A stretch of 64,000 nucleotides of DNA from the NCBI RefSeq assembly GCF_005503365.1, contig NZ_SCML01000027.1:1-64000 (forward strand), given 5' to 3'. A program made the translations under genes and the position numbers. Source of the DNA: Hydrogenophaga sp. 2FB. GTDB taxonomy: Bacteria > Pseudomonadota > Gammaproteobacteria > Burkholderiales > Burkholderiaceae_C. Positions 27,481 through 38,500 of this stretch are shown here, one piece after another; the stretch's first letter is position 1, and every line of letters begins with the position of its first letter. The notes beneath the pieces were generated by a model that saw only the letters and a program-made list of their open reading frames with translations, ran no database searches and was not told the origin of the DNA.

Positions 27481-29163
27481 TCAGGCCACCTTCTGATCGA
27501 CAGCGGCCTGCGCCTGGCGCTGCATGTCCTTCATGACTTCGCTGGCGGGACCGAACTGCTTGATGCGCCCGGCCGCGAGCACCAGGATCTTGTCGACGTG
27601 GGCGATCAGCGAGGGGCGGTGCGTGACCACGACCGAGGTCACGCCAGCTTCGCGCAAGCCGCTCATGGACTGGGCCAGCGCCACTTCGCCAGCGCCGTCC
27701 AGGTTCGAGTTCGGCTCGTCCAGGATCACCAGCTGCGGGTTGCCGTAGAGCGCGCGGGCCAGCGCAACGCGCTGGCGTTGGCCGGGGGACAGGCGCGAGC
27801 CGTGCTCGCCGACCGGCGTGTCATAACCCTGGGGCAGCCCCAGGATCAACTCGTGCGCGTTGGCGCGCGTGGCGGCTTCGACGACCTTTTCCGAATCGAC
27901 CGTGTCCAGCCGCGCGATGTTGTCGGCGACCGTGCCGTCGAAGAGTTCGATGTCCTGTGGCACGTAGCCAATGAACGGGCCCAGCTGGTCACGCGACCAG
28001 TACGACACGTCGGCGCCATCGAGCCGCACCCGGCCGGCACTCGGCGTCCACACACCCGTGAGCAAGCGCGCCAGGGTGGACTTCCCGGCCGCGCTCGGGC
28101 CGACGATGGCCAGGGCTTCGCCAGGCGTGAGGGTGAAGACGATGTTCGACAACACCATGGTCTCCGTGCCGGGCGCCCGATAGGAAATGTTCTCGGCGGT
28201 GAGCCGCCCCTCGGGCCGTGGCATGACCACGCGCGGTTCGACGCGCTCAAAATCCTTCGACAGTTCCAGCAGGCGCCGGTAGGCCGCGCGCGCTTCGATC
28301 AGCGTGCGCCAGCTGCCCACCACTTGCTCGACCGGCTGCACGGCGCGCCCGAGCAGGATGCTGGTCGCGATCATGACCCCGGCGGAGGCCTGCTGGCTGA
28401 GCACGAGGTAGGCACCCAGGGCCAGCATGAGGATCTGGATGGCCTGGCGGACCGCCTTGGTGCCGGCCGTGAACGCGACCGTGCTGCGGCTGGCGCTGGT
28501 CTGCATCGCGGCGATCTGGCCTTGCAGCGCGCGCCAGCGCACCAGCAGCCGCTGGGTCATGCCCAGGGCTTGCAGCACCTCCGCGTTGCGCAGCGAACTC
28601 TCGACATACTGGGCCGCCCGGCGCCCTTCGTTCTGCAGGGTCTCGAGCGACTGGCGGCTGATGCGGTCGTTGAGCCATGCCAGGCCCAGCATGAGCAGGG
28701 CCGAGAGTGCGGCGCCAATGCCCAGCGCCGGATGGAACATCCAGATCACGGCCACGTAGACAAACACCCAGGGCGCGTCGAAGACGGCGATGAGCCCGTT
28801 GGCGGAGAACACGGAACGCAGCGCCGCCACGTCTCGGATGCCTTCGGTCCGGGTGCCGGTGGGTATGCGTGCGGCGCGCTCCACGATGGCGTTGACCACC
28901 GGCGGCGAGAGCCGCTCGTCGACCAGGACGCCCACCACGTTCTGCAAACGCGTGCGAAGGTAGTCCAGGATCAGCAGGAGCAGCAGCGCCACGCCGGTGC
29001 CGGCCAGCAGCACCAGCAGCGTCTCGTGGCTGTTGGTCGAGATGACCCGGTCAAACACCTGCAAGGTGAAGAACGCGGGCACCAGGAACAGCAGGTTGAT
29101 GAAGAACGAGAACGCTGCGATGTAGCCCAGCAACGGACGGAGTTCGGTCCACAGTGATTTCAT
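27481..29163 (-). CDS. Type I secretion ABC transporter permease/ATPase (PrtD type)
   Basis: A 560-residue half-transporter that energises one-step export of RTX proteins. Residues 1-300 form the membrane domain (VFDRVISTNSHETLLVLLAG is typical of PrtD). The nucleotide-binding domain carries Walker A GPSAAGKST (355-363), the Q-loop VPQDIELF, signature LSPGQRQRV (458-466) and Walker B LVILDEP (478-484). There is no N-terminal C39 peptidase-like domain, as expected for PrtD-class exporters of proteins with uncleaved C-terminal signals. The RTX peroxidase encoded upstream in the same operon is the obvious substrate. Confidence 0.96.
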   Translation of the reverse strand: MKSLWTELRPLLGYIAAFSFFINLLFLVPAFFTLQVFDRVISTNSHETLLVLLAGTGVALLLLLILDYLRTRLQNVVGVLVDERLSPPVVNAIVERAARIPTGTRTEGIRDVAALRSVFSANGLIAVFDAPWVFVYVAVIWMFHPALGIGAALSALLMLGLAWLNDRISRQSLETLQNEGRRAAQYVESSLRNAEVLQALGMTQRLLVRWRALQGQIAAMQTSASRSTVAFTAGTKAVRQAIQILMLALGAYLVLSQQASAGVMIATSILLGRAVQPVEQVVGSWRTLIEARAAYRRLLELSKDFERVEPRVVMPRPEGRLTAENISYRAPGTETMVLSNIVFTLTPGEALAIVGPSAAGKSTLARLLTGVWTPSAGRVRLDGADVSYWSRDQLGPFIGYVPQDIELFDGTVADNIARLDTVDSEKVVEAATRANAHELILGLPQGYDTPVGEHGSRLSPGQRQRVALARALYGNPQLVILDEPNSNLDGAGEVALAQSMSGLREAGVTSVVVTHRPSLIAHVDKILVLAAGRIKQFGPASEVMKDMQRQAQAAVDQKVA

Positions 29164-29196
29164 GCGCGGGTCCTCCGTGTTGCAACGCCGCTGCGC

Positions 29197-29499
29197 TCAG
29201 CTGGGCTTGCTGCCGTTGAGGCCCCGGGCGGCGTCCGCCGCCTCGAGTGCCTTGACCCGTTTGACCAGCTTCTCGATCACTTTCATCTGCTCGGCATAGG
29301 CGTGCGCGAGTTGCTGGGTGACATCGCTCAGCCCCTTGATGGCGATCGTGAGCTCGTCCTTCTTCGCGTTGACCACGCTCATCCGCGACATGACCAGGGT
29401 GGCGACGTCGCGCGGATCGGACACCGTGCGACGCTCGGCCTGTGGGGCAGGGCGCTCGGCCGTCACCGTGTCGGGAGTGGTCTTGGCTGTGTCGTTCAT
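29197..29499 (-). CDS. Small coiled-coil protein of unknown function in the secretion operon
   Basis: A 100-residue acidic/basic protein without a signal peptide. The ATG at 29499 has a good AGGAGCCCC before it; a longer frame to 29643 is unlikely because it overlaps the 3' end of the peroxidase gene. The N-terminal third is Pro/Thr-rich and disordered-looking. The rest (DVATLVMSRMSVVNAKKDEL to VIEKLVKRVKALEAADA) is strongly helical with heptad-like spacing. I do not recognise a family. Placed between the secreted peroxidase and its ABC exporter, it could be a dedicated chaperone or regulator, but that is only inferred from position. Confidence 0.75.
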   Translation of the reverse strand: MNDTAKTTPDTVTAERPAPQAERRTVSDPRDVATLVMSRMSVVNAKKDELTIAIKGLSDVTQQLAHAYAEQMKVIEKLVKRVKALEAADAARGLNGSKPS

Positions 29500-29519
29500 G
29501 TGGGGCTCCTCGTGTTCGT

Positions 29520-29568
29520 TTCGATATCGAAGGCATTCGCGGTGCGGGGCCTTGGTAGGCCTCGCACC
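29520..29568 (-). promoter_or_regulatory. Intercistronic hairpin and palindrome after the giant peroxidase gene
   Basis: Two elements fill the 85-base gap after the peroxidase stop. GGTGCG-A-GGCCT / AGGCC-C-CGCACC (29541-29568) can form an 11-pair stem with one mismatch and an ACCA loop in the leftward transcript, without a U-tract. TTCGATATCGAA (29520-29531) is a perfect 12-base palindrome. By analogy with other RTX operons such a hairpin could attenuate or protect the message so that the substrate gene is expressed above the exporter genes. Confidence 0.55.
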
Positions 29569-29584
29569 CCTCGCACGCTGTTGC

Positions 29585-32500
29585 TCAGGCCGACAGCAGG
29601 AAGTCCGCCTGCGTGACGGCGTTGGTGCCGACACCGTTGACACCCAGCAGCACGATGCTGTCCAGCCCGTCGATCGCGACGCTGCTGTCGTTGCCCAGAT
29701 CGGCGATCACCACGCGCAGGTTGAAGGTGCCCGCGTTGATGCCGAACGACGAGATGTCGATCTGATCCTGCCCACCGGCCGGGGTGGCGTCGAAGTCGAG
29801 GATCGTGTCGTTGCCGAAGCCGGCGGCGAAGACAAAGACGTCGTTGCCCGCGCCGCCCGCCATCGTGTCGTTGCCGGCACCGCCGGTCAGCCGGTCGGCC
29901 CCGGCACCGGTGCTGAGGAAGTCGGCACCGGCCTGGCCGTCGACCACGTTGGCGCCCGTGTCGAAGACGATGCTGTCGTCGCCCTGGCTGCCGATCACGT
30001 TCTCGATCGTGGCAAGCAGGTCGTTGCCGATCTCAGCACTGCTGGCGCTGACATCCGTCACGGTCGCGCCGGCGGCCGTTCCCGCCAGGTTGTAGGTGTC
30101 GGCGCCGGCGCCACCGGTGTAGCTGTCGTCGCCATCGCCCACCATGGCGAAGAAGGTGTCGTTGCCGGCACCGCCGGTCGCCGTGTCGTTGCCGATACCG
30201 CCGATCACGGTGTCGCTGCCGCCCTCGCCGTTGATCGTGTCGTTGCCGGCACCACCCAGCACGACGTCGTCGCCGGCACCGGCATTGATGACGTCGTTGC
30301 CGCCCTGACCGTCGATGATGTTGGCGCCAGCGTTGCCGGTAATGTTGTCATCGCCCTGGCTGCCGAGGATGACCTCGATCGAGTTGAGCGTGTCGGACCC
30401 GATGTCCGCGCTGCTCGCAGCGGTGGCCGTGACCGTGGCTCCCGCCGTGGTGGCCGAGAGGTCGAGGGTGTCGATGCCCGCGCCGCCCAGGTAGCTGTCG
30501 TTGCCGTCGCCCGCGACGGCGAAGAAGGTGTCGTTGCCGCCACCGCCATTGAGCGTGTTGGCTGCGGCGCTGCCGGTCATCAGGTCGTTGCCCGCGCCGC
30601 CGGTCACGTTCTCCACGTTGGCGACCGATTCAAAGCCCGTGGCCAATCCGGTCCCGAGGTTGATGGTCAGCGCCGTGGTGGTCGCGCCGTAGTTCAAGGT
30701 GTCGGCGCCAGCGTCCATGTCGAGCGTGATGGCCTCGACGTTGGTGGCTTGGGAGCCGGCAAAGGCGGCAATCGCGGTTCCGGCCAGCAACACGGCCAGC
30801 GAATTGGCCGCTGCGGTGCCACGGATGTTGACGCGGTCGTTGCCCACGCCGCCATCCATGGTGTCGGTTCCATCGCCGATCAGGTAGTTGAAGATGTCAT
30901 CGCCTTCGCTGCCAGCCAGCGTGTCGTTCCCGGCGCCGCCGTTGAGCGTGTCGTTGCCCAGCCCGCCGACCACGATGTCGTTGCCGGCGCCGGCGTCGAT
31001 GACGTCGTTGCCCCCCTGGCCATCGATCACATTGACACCGCCGTTGACGGTGATCGTGTCATCGCCCTGGCTGCCAATGAAGTTCTCGATCGCGGAGAGC
31101 ACATCGGTCCCGGTCTGCGCCCCGATGGCGGAGGTGGGGGTGATGGTCACGCCAGCGGTGACCGCCGACAGGTCGTAGGTGTCGTTGCCGGCACCACCCG
31201 TGTAGGTGTCGTTGCCGTCGTTCAGTGTCGCGACGAAGCGGTCGTCGCCACCGCCGCCGTTCAGCGAGTTGGCCTGCGCGTCGCCGGTCAGCACGTCGGC
31301 GCCGGCGCCGGTCGCCACGTTCTCGATGCCCGCGATGCTGCTGAAGCCGGAGGCGGTGCCGGTCGACAGGTTCACCGTGACCGCCACCGCCCCCGCGTAG
31401 GTCAGCGTGTCGACGCCGCCCAGCAGGTTGGCCGTGACGGATTCGACGTTGACCACCGTGCCACCCGCCACCGCGGTGAGTGCCGCGCCGTCGAACGTGA
31501 CGGCCAGGTTGTTCGCGGCTGCGGTGCCGGTGACGTTGAGGCTGTCCAGGCCGACGCCGCCATCGACGGTGTCGGTACCTTCGCCGAAGAGGTAGTTGAT
31601 GGTGTCGTTGCCGGCACCCGCGTTGATGCTGTCCGCGCCGGCGCCGCCGTCGATGATGTCGTTCTCACCGAGCCCGTTGATCGAGTCCGCGCCGCCACCA
31701 CCGAAGATGATGTCCTGGCCTTCCGTGCCGTTGAGCACCTGGGCCGCGGCGGCTGCGGGGATCGAGTCGCCGGTCACGACGGTCACGGCCGAGGTCACGG
31801 TCTCCACGGTACCGCCGTTGTCGGTGAAGCTCACCTGCAGCCGCAGTTCCCGGTTGACCTGAGCGGCACCCGGCGTGAAGGTCTGCAGCGTGGCACCCGC
31901 GATGTTCGTGAAGCCGGCGCCGCCGCCGCCCACGCCGGTGTTGACGGCCTGTTGCCACTGGTAGCTGAAAACGACGCCGACCATGCCATCGGCATCGCTG
32001 ATGCCCAGGGTCGCGGCGGTGAGCGTCTGGCCTTCGGTGGGTGTGGTGTCGCTGATCGTGGGTTGTCCGACCGCCGCGTCATTGGTCGCACCGACCACCG
32101 AGGTGGCGGCGGAGTAGACGTTCTCAAGCACGTCGTTGGCGTCCTTGTAGACCGCCCGCACCCGCAGCGCGAGCCCGTCTTCGAAGACCCGCGGCGTGAA
32201 AGTGGGGCCGGTGGCCCGCGAGACTTCTCCGCCATCGTTCTCGATCAGGATGTCCTCGAAGATACCGGGGCGGACCTCGGCCTGCCAGAAGTACGCGATC
32301 GGGCCGGTGATGGCGCCCGTCGGGTTGGTGCCGCTGACGTTGTCCAGGTCGGTCACGCCGAGCGCCGAGACGGTGAGCGGTTCGCCGATGGCGGGCGAGG
32401 TGTCGCTGATCGTCAGCAGGCCTTCCGGATCGAAGTTGAAGCCTTCTTCAGCGATGAAGGCCGCCCCATCCGAGAACTGCAGGCGTTCAATGTTGCGCAC

Positions 32501-35500
32501 CACGTCGATGCCATCCGAACCCGCCACGCCATCCACCACGTGGGCCACCTGCCAGACGTCGTTCTCGATGAAGGTGACTTCGTAGTTCCCGAACACATCC
32601 GAGAACACCGCGGTGTCCCAGTCGGGGGTGTCGGCCATCAGGATCTCGCGCGCGATCGTGAGCTGGCCGGGGTTGTAGATGCCGTCGAAAACGCGCCCCT
32701 GCAGCTCCAGATCGGTCATGGTGTCGTAGCTCGCGATCTCCGCACCCGTGCCATCGGCGTTCGCCCGCACGCTGATGCGCACGTTGAGCCAGGCGTCACC
32801 GTCGATGATGTCGTTGCCGCCGCGGCCTTCGAGCAGGTCGCTACCGGCACCGCCGAGCAGGATGTTGCCGGCGAACGATGTCACCGGGTCCTCCAGCCCC
32901 ATGCCGACGCCGAGCACTTCGTCCAGAAGCTCCTGCAGACCCTCGATGAGGCTGATGTTGGTGAGCACGCTGCCGGTGGCCCCGGAGAGTGCCATGGCGG
33001 TGGCGTCGTTGTCGTCGCCGGACAGAATGTCGGCATGGGCCGAGCCCGACACCCCTTCGATCGAGGTGAAGCGTGCCAGCACCGTGGCGTTGGACACGGG
33101 CACCGGCGTTTCGTCGAAGGCGCGCAGCAGCAGGTCCGCCGTGACACCGAACGGATCGTCCTTGAAGCCGGCCCAGTCGAAGCCCGAGCCGCCTTCGTAA
33201 CGGTCCACCTGGCCACCGTTGCCGAACATGATGTCGTCGCCACCTTCGCCGTCCATGCGGTCGGAGATGGTGTTGCCGATGAAGACGTCGTGGCCGACTG
33301 CCTGGTCGCGCCCGAGGGCGTCGAAGTTCTCGCCGGCGCTGCCATCGGCCATGCCCAGTTCGATCCAGTCGTCGCCTTCGTTGCCGAACACGAATTCGTT
33401 GGCGCGCGCGCCCAGGATGAAATCGTTGCCGGTTCCACCGAAGGCTTCGGACGGGTCTTCGCCCGTCACGATGAAGTCGTTGCCATGGCCACCGAGGATG
33501 AGGTTGGCGCCATTGCCGCCATGGATCGCATCGTTGCCGTCACCGCCTTGCATGTTGTCGTCGCCGCCGAGGTCCGTCATGATGTCGTCGCCGCTGCCGC
33601 CGAAGACGAAGTCGTTGCCGTCGCCGCCTTCGAGCCGGTCATTGCCCGCATCGCCCCACAGCGTGTCGTCGCCAAGGCTGGAGATGATGGTGTCGTCGCC
33701 GGCGGTGCCCCCGAGTACGACGTGGTCTTCACCGCTGTACTTCAGGTAGTTCGCATCGGGCGTCGAGGTGCCGGGGTCGTTGCGCAGCACCAGCGGTGTC
33801 AGGCTGCCTTCACCGGTCGGGTCATCGCGTCCCTCCAGCCCGAGGCCGGTGAACTGCCGCGACGCATCGACTTCCAGTGTGAAACCAGGGGCCGTGAAGA
33901 CGTCGCCCGGCATGTGCGAGGCGTCGGTGTTGGCCATCACCATCCGGGCGAAGGAGTTGTTCTCGAGTTCGGTGAGGAAGTTGAGCCCCTGCGTGCGCTC
34001 GAGGTAATAGAAGCGGTCGCCGTCCTGCAGCTTTTCCATCTGCTCTTCGAACACGAAGTTGAAGGTCGAGCCGAGCAGACCGCCAAAGGGCATCTGCTTT
34101 TCGGCCAGGCCACCGATCCACAGGTCGATGGCGTCGACACCGGTGGTGGTGGTGCCGGCCGCGTTGGCATAGGCATTGCGGCCGTACAGGAAGTCGAGCC
34201 GGTCCTCCGGCGCATCAATGCCGCCGTAGACCAGCGCAATGGCCGCCGCGCGTTTCTCGTCCACCGTGTCGGCGGCGAGCAGGGTTGCATGCGTGCCATA
34301 AGCGGCGATGAAGTTGACCACCGAGGCTTCGTGCTTGATGTGCTGCATGAAGTCGACCCAGTTCTCGTAGGGCTTGAGCTGGGCGTCGCCAGTCACGCCG
34401 TAGAAGTCGCGCCGAGCGGCGTTGAGCGTCGGCACGCCGGTGTCGCGTCCGCGCATGATGTTGATGGCCGCGAGGTCCAGCGGCAGGCCGAGCAGGTTGT
34501 TGCGCAAGGCATCGGTCACGAACTCGTCGATCTCGTTGCCCTGCTGCCGCGTGAGGCCCCGGGCCAGCGCGCCAGCCGCCGCGTCGGCGCTGATGCCGCC
34601 GGGCGCGAACTGGAGCGGGTTCAGGAAGGCCTCGATCAGCCCCATCTGCTGGGTGGGATCTTCGGCGCTCGGGATCATGTTGAAGTCAGCGTCGAAGCGG
34701 TCCACGGTTTCGGTCAGCATCGAGTGACCGAAGCGGTACACCGTGTGCGCGAACTCGGCCACGATCGCCGGATTGATCTCCGTGTCGTAGACCTGGGTGG
34801 CGGCGAAGAAGATGTCGATCTGCGGCTGCACCTTGCGGGCGAACTCTTCGAACACCAGGTGCTGGTACTGCATCTCGGTGCCGAAGCGCGCCGCCTGGAA
34901 CAGGCGTTCGCCGTCCCACGAGCCGTCGGGCAGGTGCCATTCGTCGATGAAGGCCTGGTCGCCCGTGGCCATGATCACGGCCTTGGTGTGCTCCACGAGC
35001 CGGTTGTGTTCGGCGTGGAAGATGTGGTGGATGCCGGTCAGCGCGATGTTCTCGTTGACGCGTCCGTCGCCGGCCATGAAGTGGGCGTCGAGAAACTCGT
35101 CGTCGTAGAAGCCCGCGGCCGGTGTGCCGCCAACGATGTCGTCAGCGTCGGCCTGCAGCGGTGCTCCTTGGCTGCTCACCGGGTTGGCGGTGTGCGCGAT
35201 GTCGGCCAGGAAGGGGTGGCCGGTGCGCACGGCCAGACTGGCGTTGATGGGTGCGTCCGGCGTGCCGGAGGCCAGCGTGCCGCCAACCTGCTGCACGATC
35301 TGCACGAAACCGGTGACCGGGTCGGGAATGAAGTTGCCGTATTCGTCGGCTGCGACGAGGGGCAGGTTGAGCGCGTCCATGTCGTCGAGTTCGACGCCCA
35401 GAAGGTCGCGTGCCTGCGCCTTGACCACCGCCCAGGTCGCCATGCCGCCGAGCTCGACGTCGTCATCGGTGCCGAAGATGCCGTCTGCGCCGAGGTCGCG

Positions 35501-38500
35501 GTTGGTAATCAGTGCCCCTGTCGCCACGGGCTTGCCCTCGGCATTAAGCTCGTAGGAGCGCAGGAACACCTGGTGCGAAGAATGCGAGGTGTAGGTCTGG
35601 TTCTGGTCGATGAAGGGCGTCGTGAGGTTGCGTGCTTCATGCGTGGTGTCGTCGGCGGTGCCCAGCACGCCGTCCGCGCCCGGACCCGCGACCTGCGTGG
35701 CGCGCGTGAGCACCAGGAAGTTGCTGTTGCCGCCGGGCACGAAGAGCGGGTCGTCCTCCTGAAGCGGCACGAAGATCGCGCCATTGCCGCCCTTTTGCAC
35801 CAGGTCGAGACCGTGGTCGAAGAACTGGCCGAAGAAGGTCATGAAGGCGTTGAACGGCGCCGACAGGCCCTCGTCAGGCGCTGTGTTCGGAATCACCAGC
35901 AGGGTGCCGGCCGGAATCGGCACGCCATCGAGGTCGAGCAGCACGCCGTTTTCGTCCAGCGTGCCCAGGCCGGCGTCCACGAACGCGCTGATCGCCGCCG
36001 GGTTGTTGCTCGTCATGTCGACGATCAGGTTGCTGATGATGCGCGGGTCGGCATCGACCACGTTCGAATTGGTGCCGTAGTTGGTGTTGGTCAGAGGCGC
36101 GCCCGGGCCAAGGACGATCGAGTCACCGTCTTGGTCGTCGCGAAACACCGGATCGACCAGACGAGGGAAGGACCCGTCGGCCGCGCCGAAGCCGGACTGG
36201 CCTTGCACCAGGTTGTTGTACGTGCCATCCACCGTGCGCACGCCGAGCGGCGCACGCGGGTTCCCGAAGATGTCCATCAGCTCCTCGCCGGCCGCGTGCC
36301 GTTCCGAGATCTTGATCTGCTCGAGGATGAACTGCAGGTCGGACTGGATGAAGCGCACGCCCGCGCTGTCGACCAGCGCCTCGGAGGGCAGGGGGGCCGG
36401 AGGCACCACCACCGCAACGCCGGCAACCGGGTCGGTGGCGTCCGAATACACGGTCTCGATCACGCCGTTGGCGTCCTTGTAGACCGCGCGCACCCGAATG
36501 GCCAGACCATCAAGGTCCCCGGTGACCCGGAAGGTCGGGCCGTTGACCGAGGCCGGCACACCACCGCCGAGATCGACGATGTCTCGGAAGACACCGGGCA
36601 AGCGCACCGGGTCGGGTTCGTACTGCCATGTGTAGCTGATCGGACCGTTCACCACGCCGCCGGGGTTGTCCGCGTCGGTGAGCAGAGGCGACACGGTCAG
36701 CAACTGGTTGATCTGCGGCGTGTCGTCGCTGATCGTGACCGCGCCGGCAGGGCCATTGTTGGTGCCGGACAGCAGCACGGCCTGATCGGAGAACTGCAGG
36801 CGTTCGACGTTGCGCACGATGTCGGTACCGTCGGTGCCCACGTTGTCGGTCACGGTGGTGCGTCCGTCCGCGCCGGTGGTGACGGTGTAGCTGGCGCGCA
36901 GGCCGGAGAACATCGCGGTGTCATAGTCGGGCCCGTCGGACATCAGGACCTCGCGCACGATGCTGAGCTGGCTCGGGTTGATCTCGCCCGAGAGCATGCG
37001 CGGCACCAGTTCCTTCATGCTGTCGACGCTGGTGAGACCGGGCACGCCCGACACGGCGATCCGCACGTTGAGCCAGGCGTCGCCGTCGATAATGTCGTTG
37101 CCGCCGCGTCCCTCGATGAGGTCGCTGCCGTCGCCGCCGAGAATGATGTTGCCCGCGCCAAACGATGTGGTGCCGGCCGGCAGAACGTCCTGCAGGCCAT
37201 CGATCAGCGCAATGTTGGTCAACACGCTGCCCGTGAAGCCGGCTTGAAGGATCTCCGTGGTGTCGGCGTTGTCGCCGCGCAGGAAGTCGGCGTGGGCCGA
37301 GCCCGACAGGCCTTCGGTGAACGCGAAGCGGTCCATCATCCCGGCACTCGAGTTGACCACCGGCGGCACCACAAAGTCGTTGACCATCATGTCGGCGGTC
37401 ACGCCGTACTTGTCGAACTTGTAGATGGCCCAGTCAAAGCCCGAGCCACCGTCGAAGTGGTCTTCACCGTCCGAGCCGCTGAAGATGTCGTCGCCGCCTT
37501 CGCCGATCAGCTCGTCGAAGCCACCGCCGGAGATCAGCACGTCGTTGCCGATGACGCCGTCGCGGAACAGCGGGTCGGAACTGTCGCCCGTGGTGCCGTC
37601 CTGTGTGCCGAGTTCAATCCAGTCGTGGCCTTCGTTGCCGAGCGTGGGCAGGTTGCCCTTGCTGCCGAGGATGAAGTCGTCGCCCTGGCCGGCGAACACC
37701 TCCGACACGTCTTCGCCGGTGATGATGAAGTCGCTGCCGTCGCCGCCGATGATCAGGTTGGCGCCGTTGCCGCCCTGGATGACGTCGTGGCCGGCGTTGC
37801 CTTTGAGCACGTCGTCGCCGCCGCGGTCGGTGATGATGTCGTCGCCGTCGCCGCCGTCGACCTGGTCGTTGCCGTCACCACCTTCGATGCGGTCGTTGCC
37901 GCCATCGCCGTAGATGGTGTCGTCCCCGATGCTGGCGATCAAGGTGTCGTTGCTGTCGGTGCCGCCGAGCACGACGTGCTCGTCGCCGGTGTAGCGCAGG
38001 TAGTTGGTTTCAACGGCGGCGGTGGTCGGGTCGTCGCGGATCACCAGCGGTGTCAGCTCGGTTCCGCCCTCGGTCGGGTCATCGTGGCCATCGACACCCA
38101 GGCCCGTGAACTGCTGGGCCTGGTTGACCTCGAGGATCAGGCCGGGGGTCGAGAAGATGTCGGCAGGCAGGTGCGTCGCATCGGTGTTGAGCATCACCAG
38201 CTTGGCGAAGGTGTTGTTCTCCATCTCGGTGAGGAAGTTCAACCCGGCCAGGCGCGACAGGTAGTAGAAGCGGTCGCCGTTCTGCAGCGCTTCCATCTGG
38301 CTTTCGAAGACGAAGTTGAAGGTCGAACCGAGCAGGCCGCCAAAGGGCATCTGCTTCTCGGCCAGGCCGCCGATCCAGAGGTCGATATCGTCGACGCCGG
38401 TGGTTGTCACGCCGTTCGGGCCACTCACATAGGCACCGGTGCTGTTGAGGAAGTCGAGCCGGTCGCCATCCTCTGCGGTGAAGGTGCGCTCCTCGGCGGT

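Noticed and set aside
29795..37969. Repetitive DNA that might suggest a CRISPR or satellite array
   Set aside because: The repetition is in phase with codons for RTX nonapeptides inside one protein; spacers and direct repeats of fixed length are absent.
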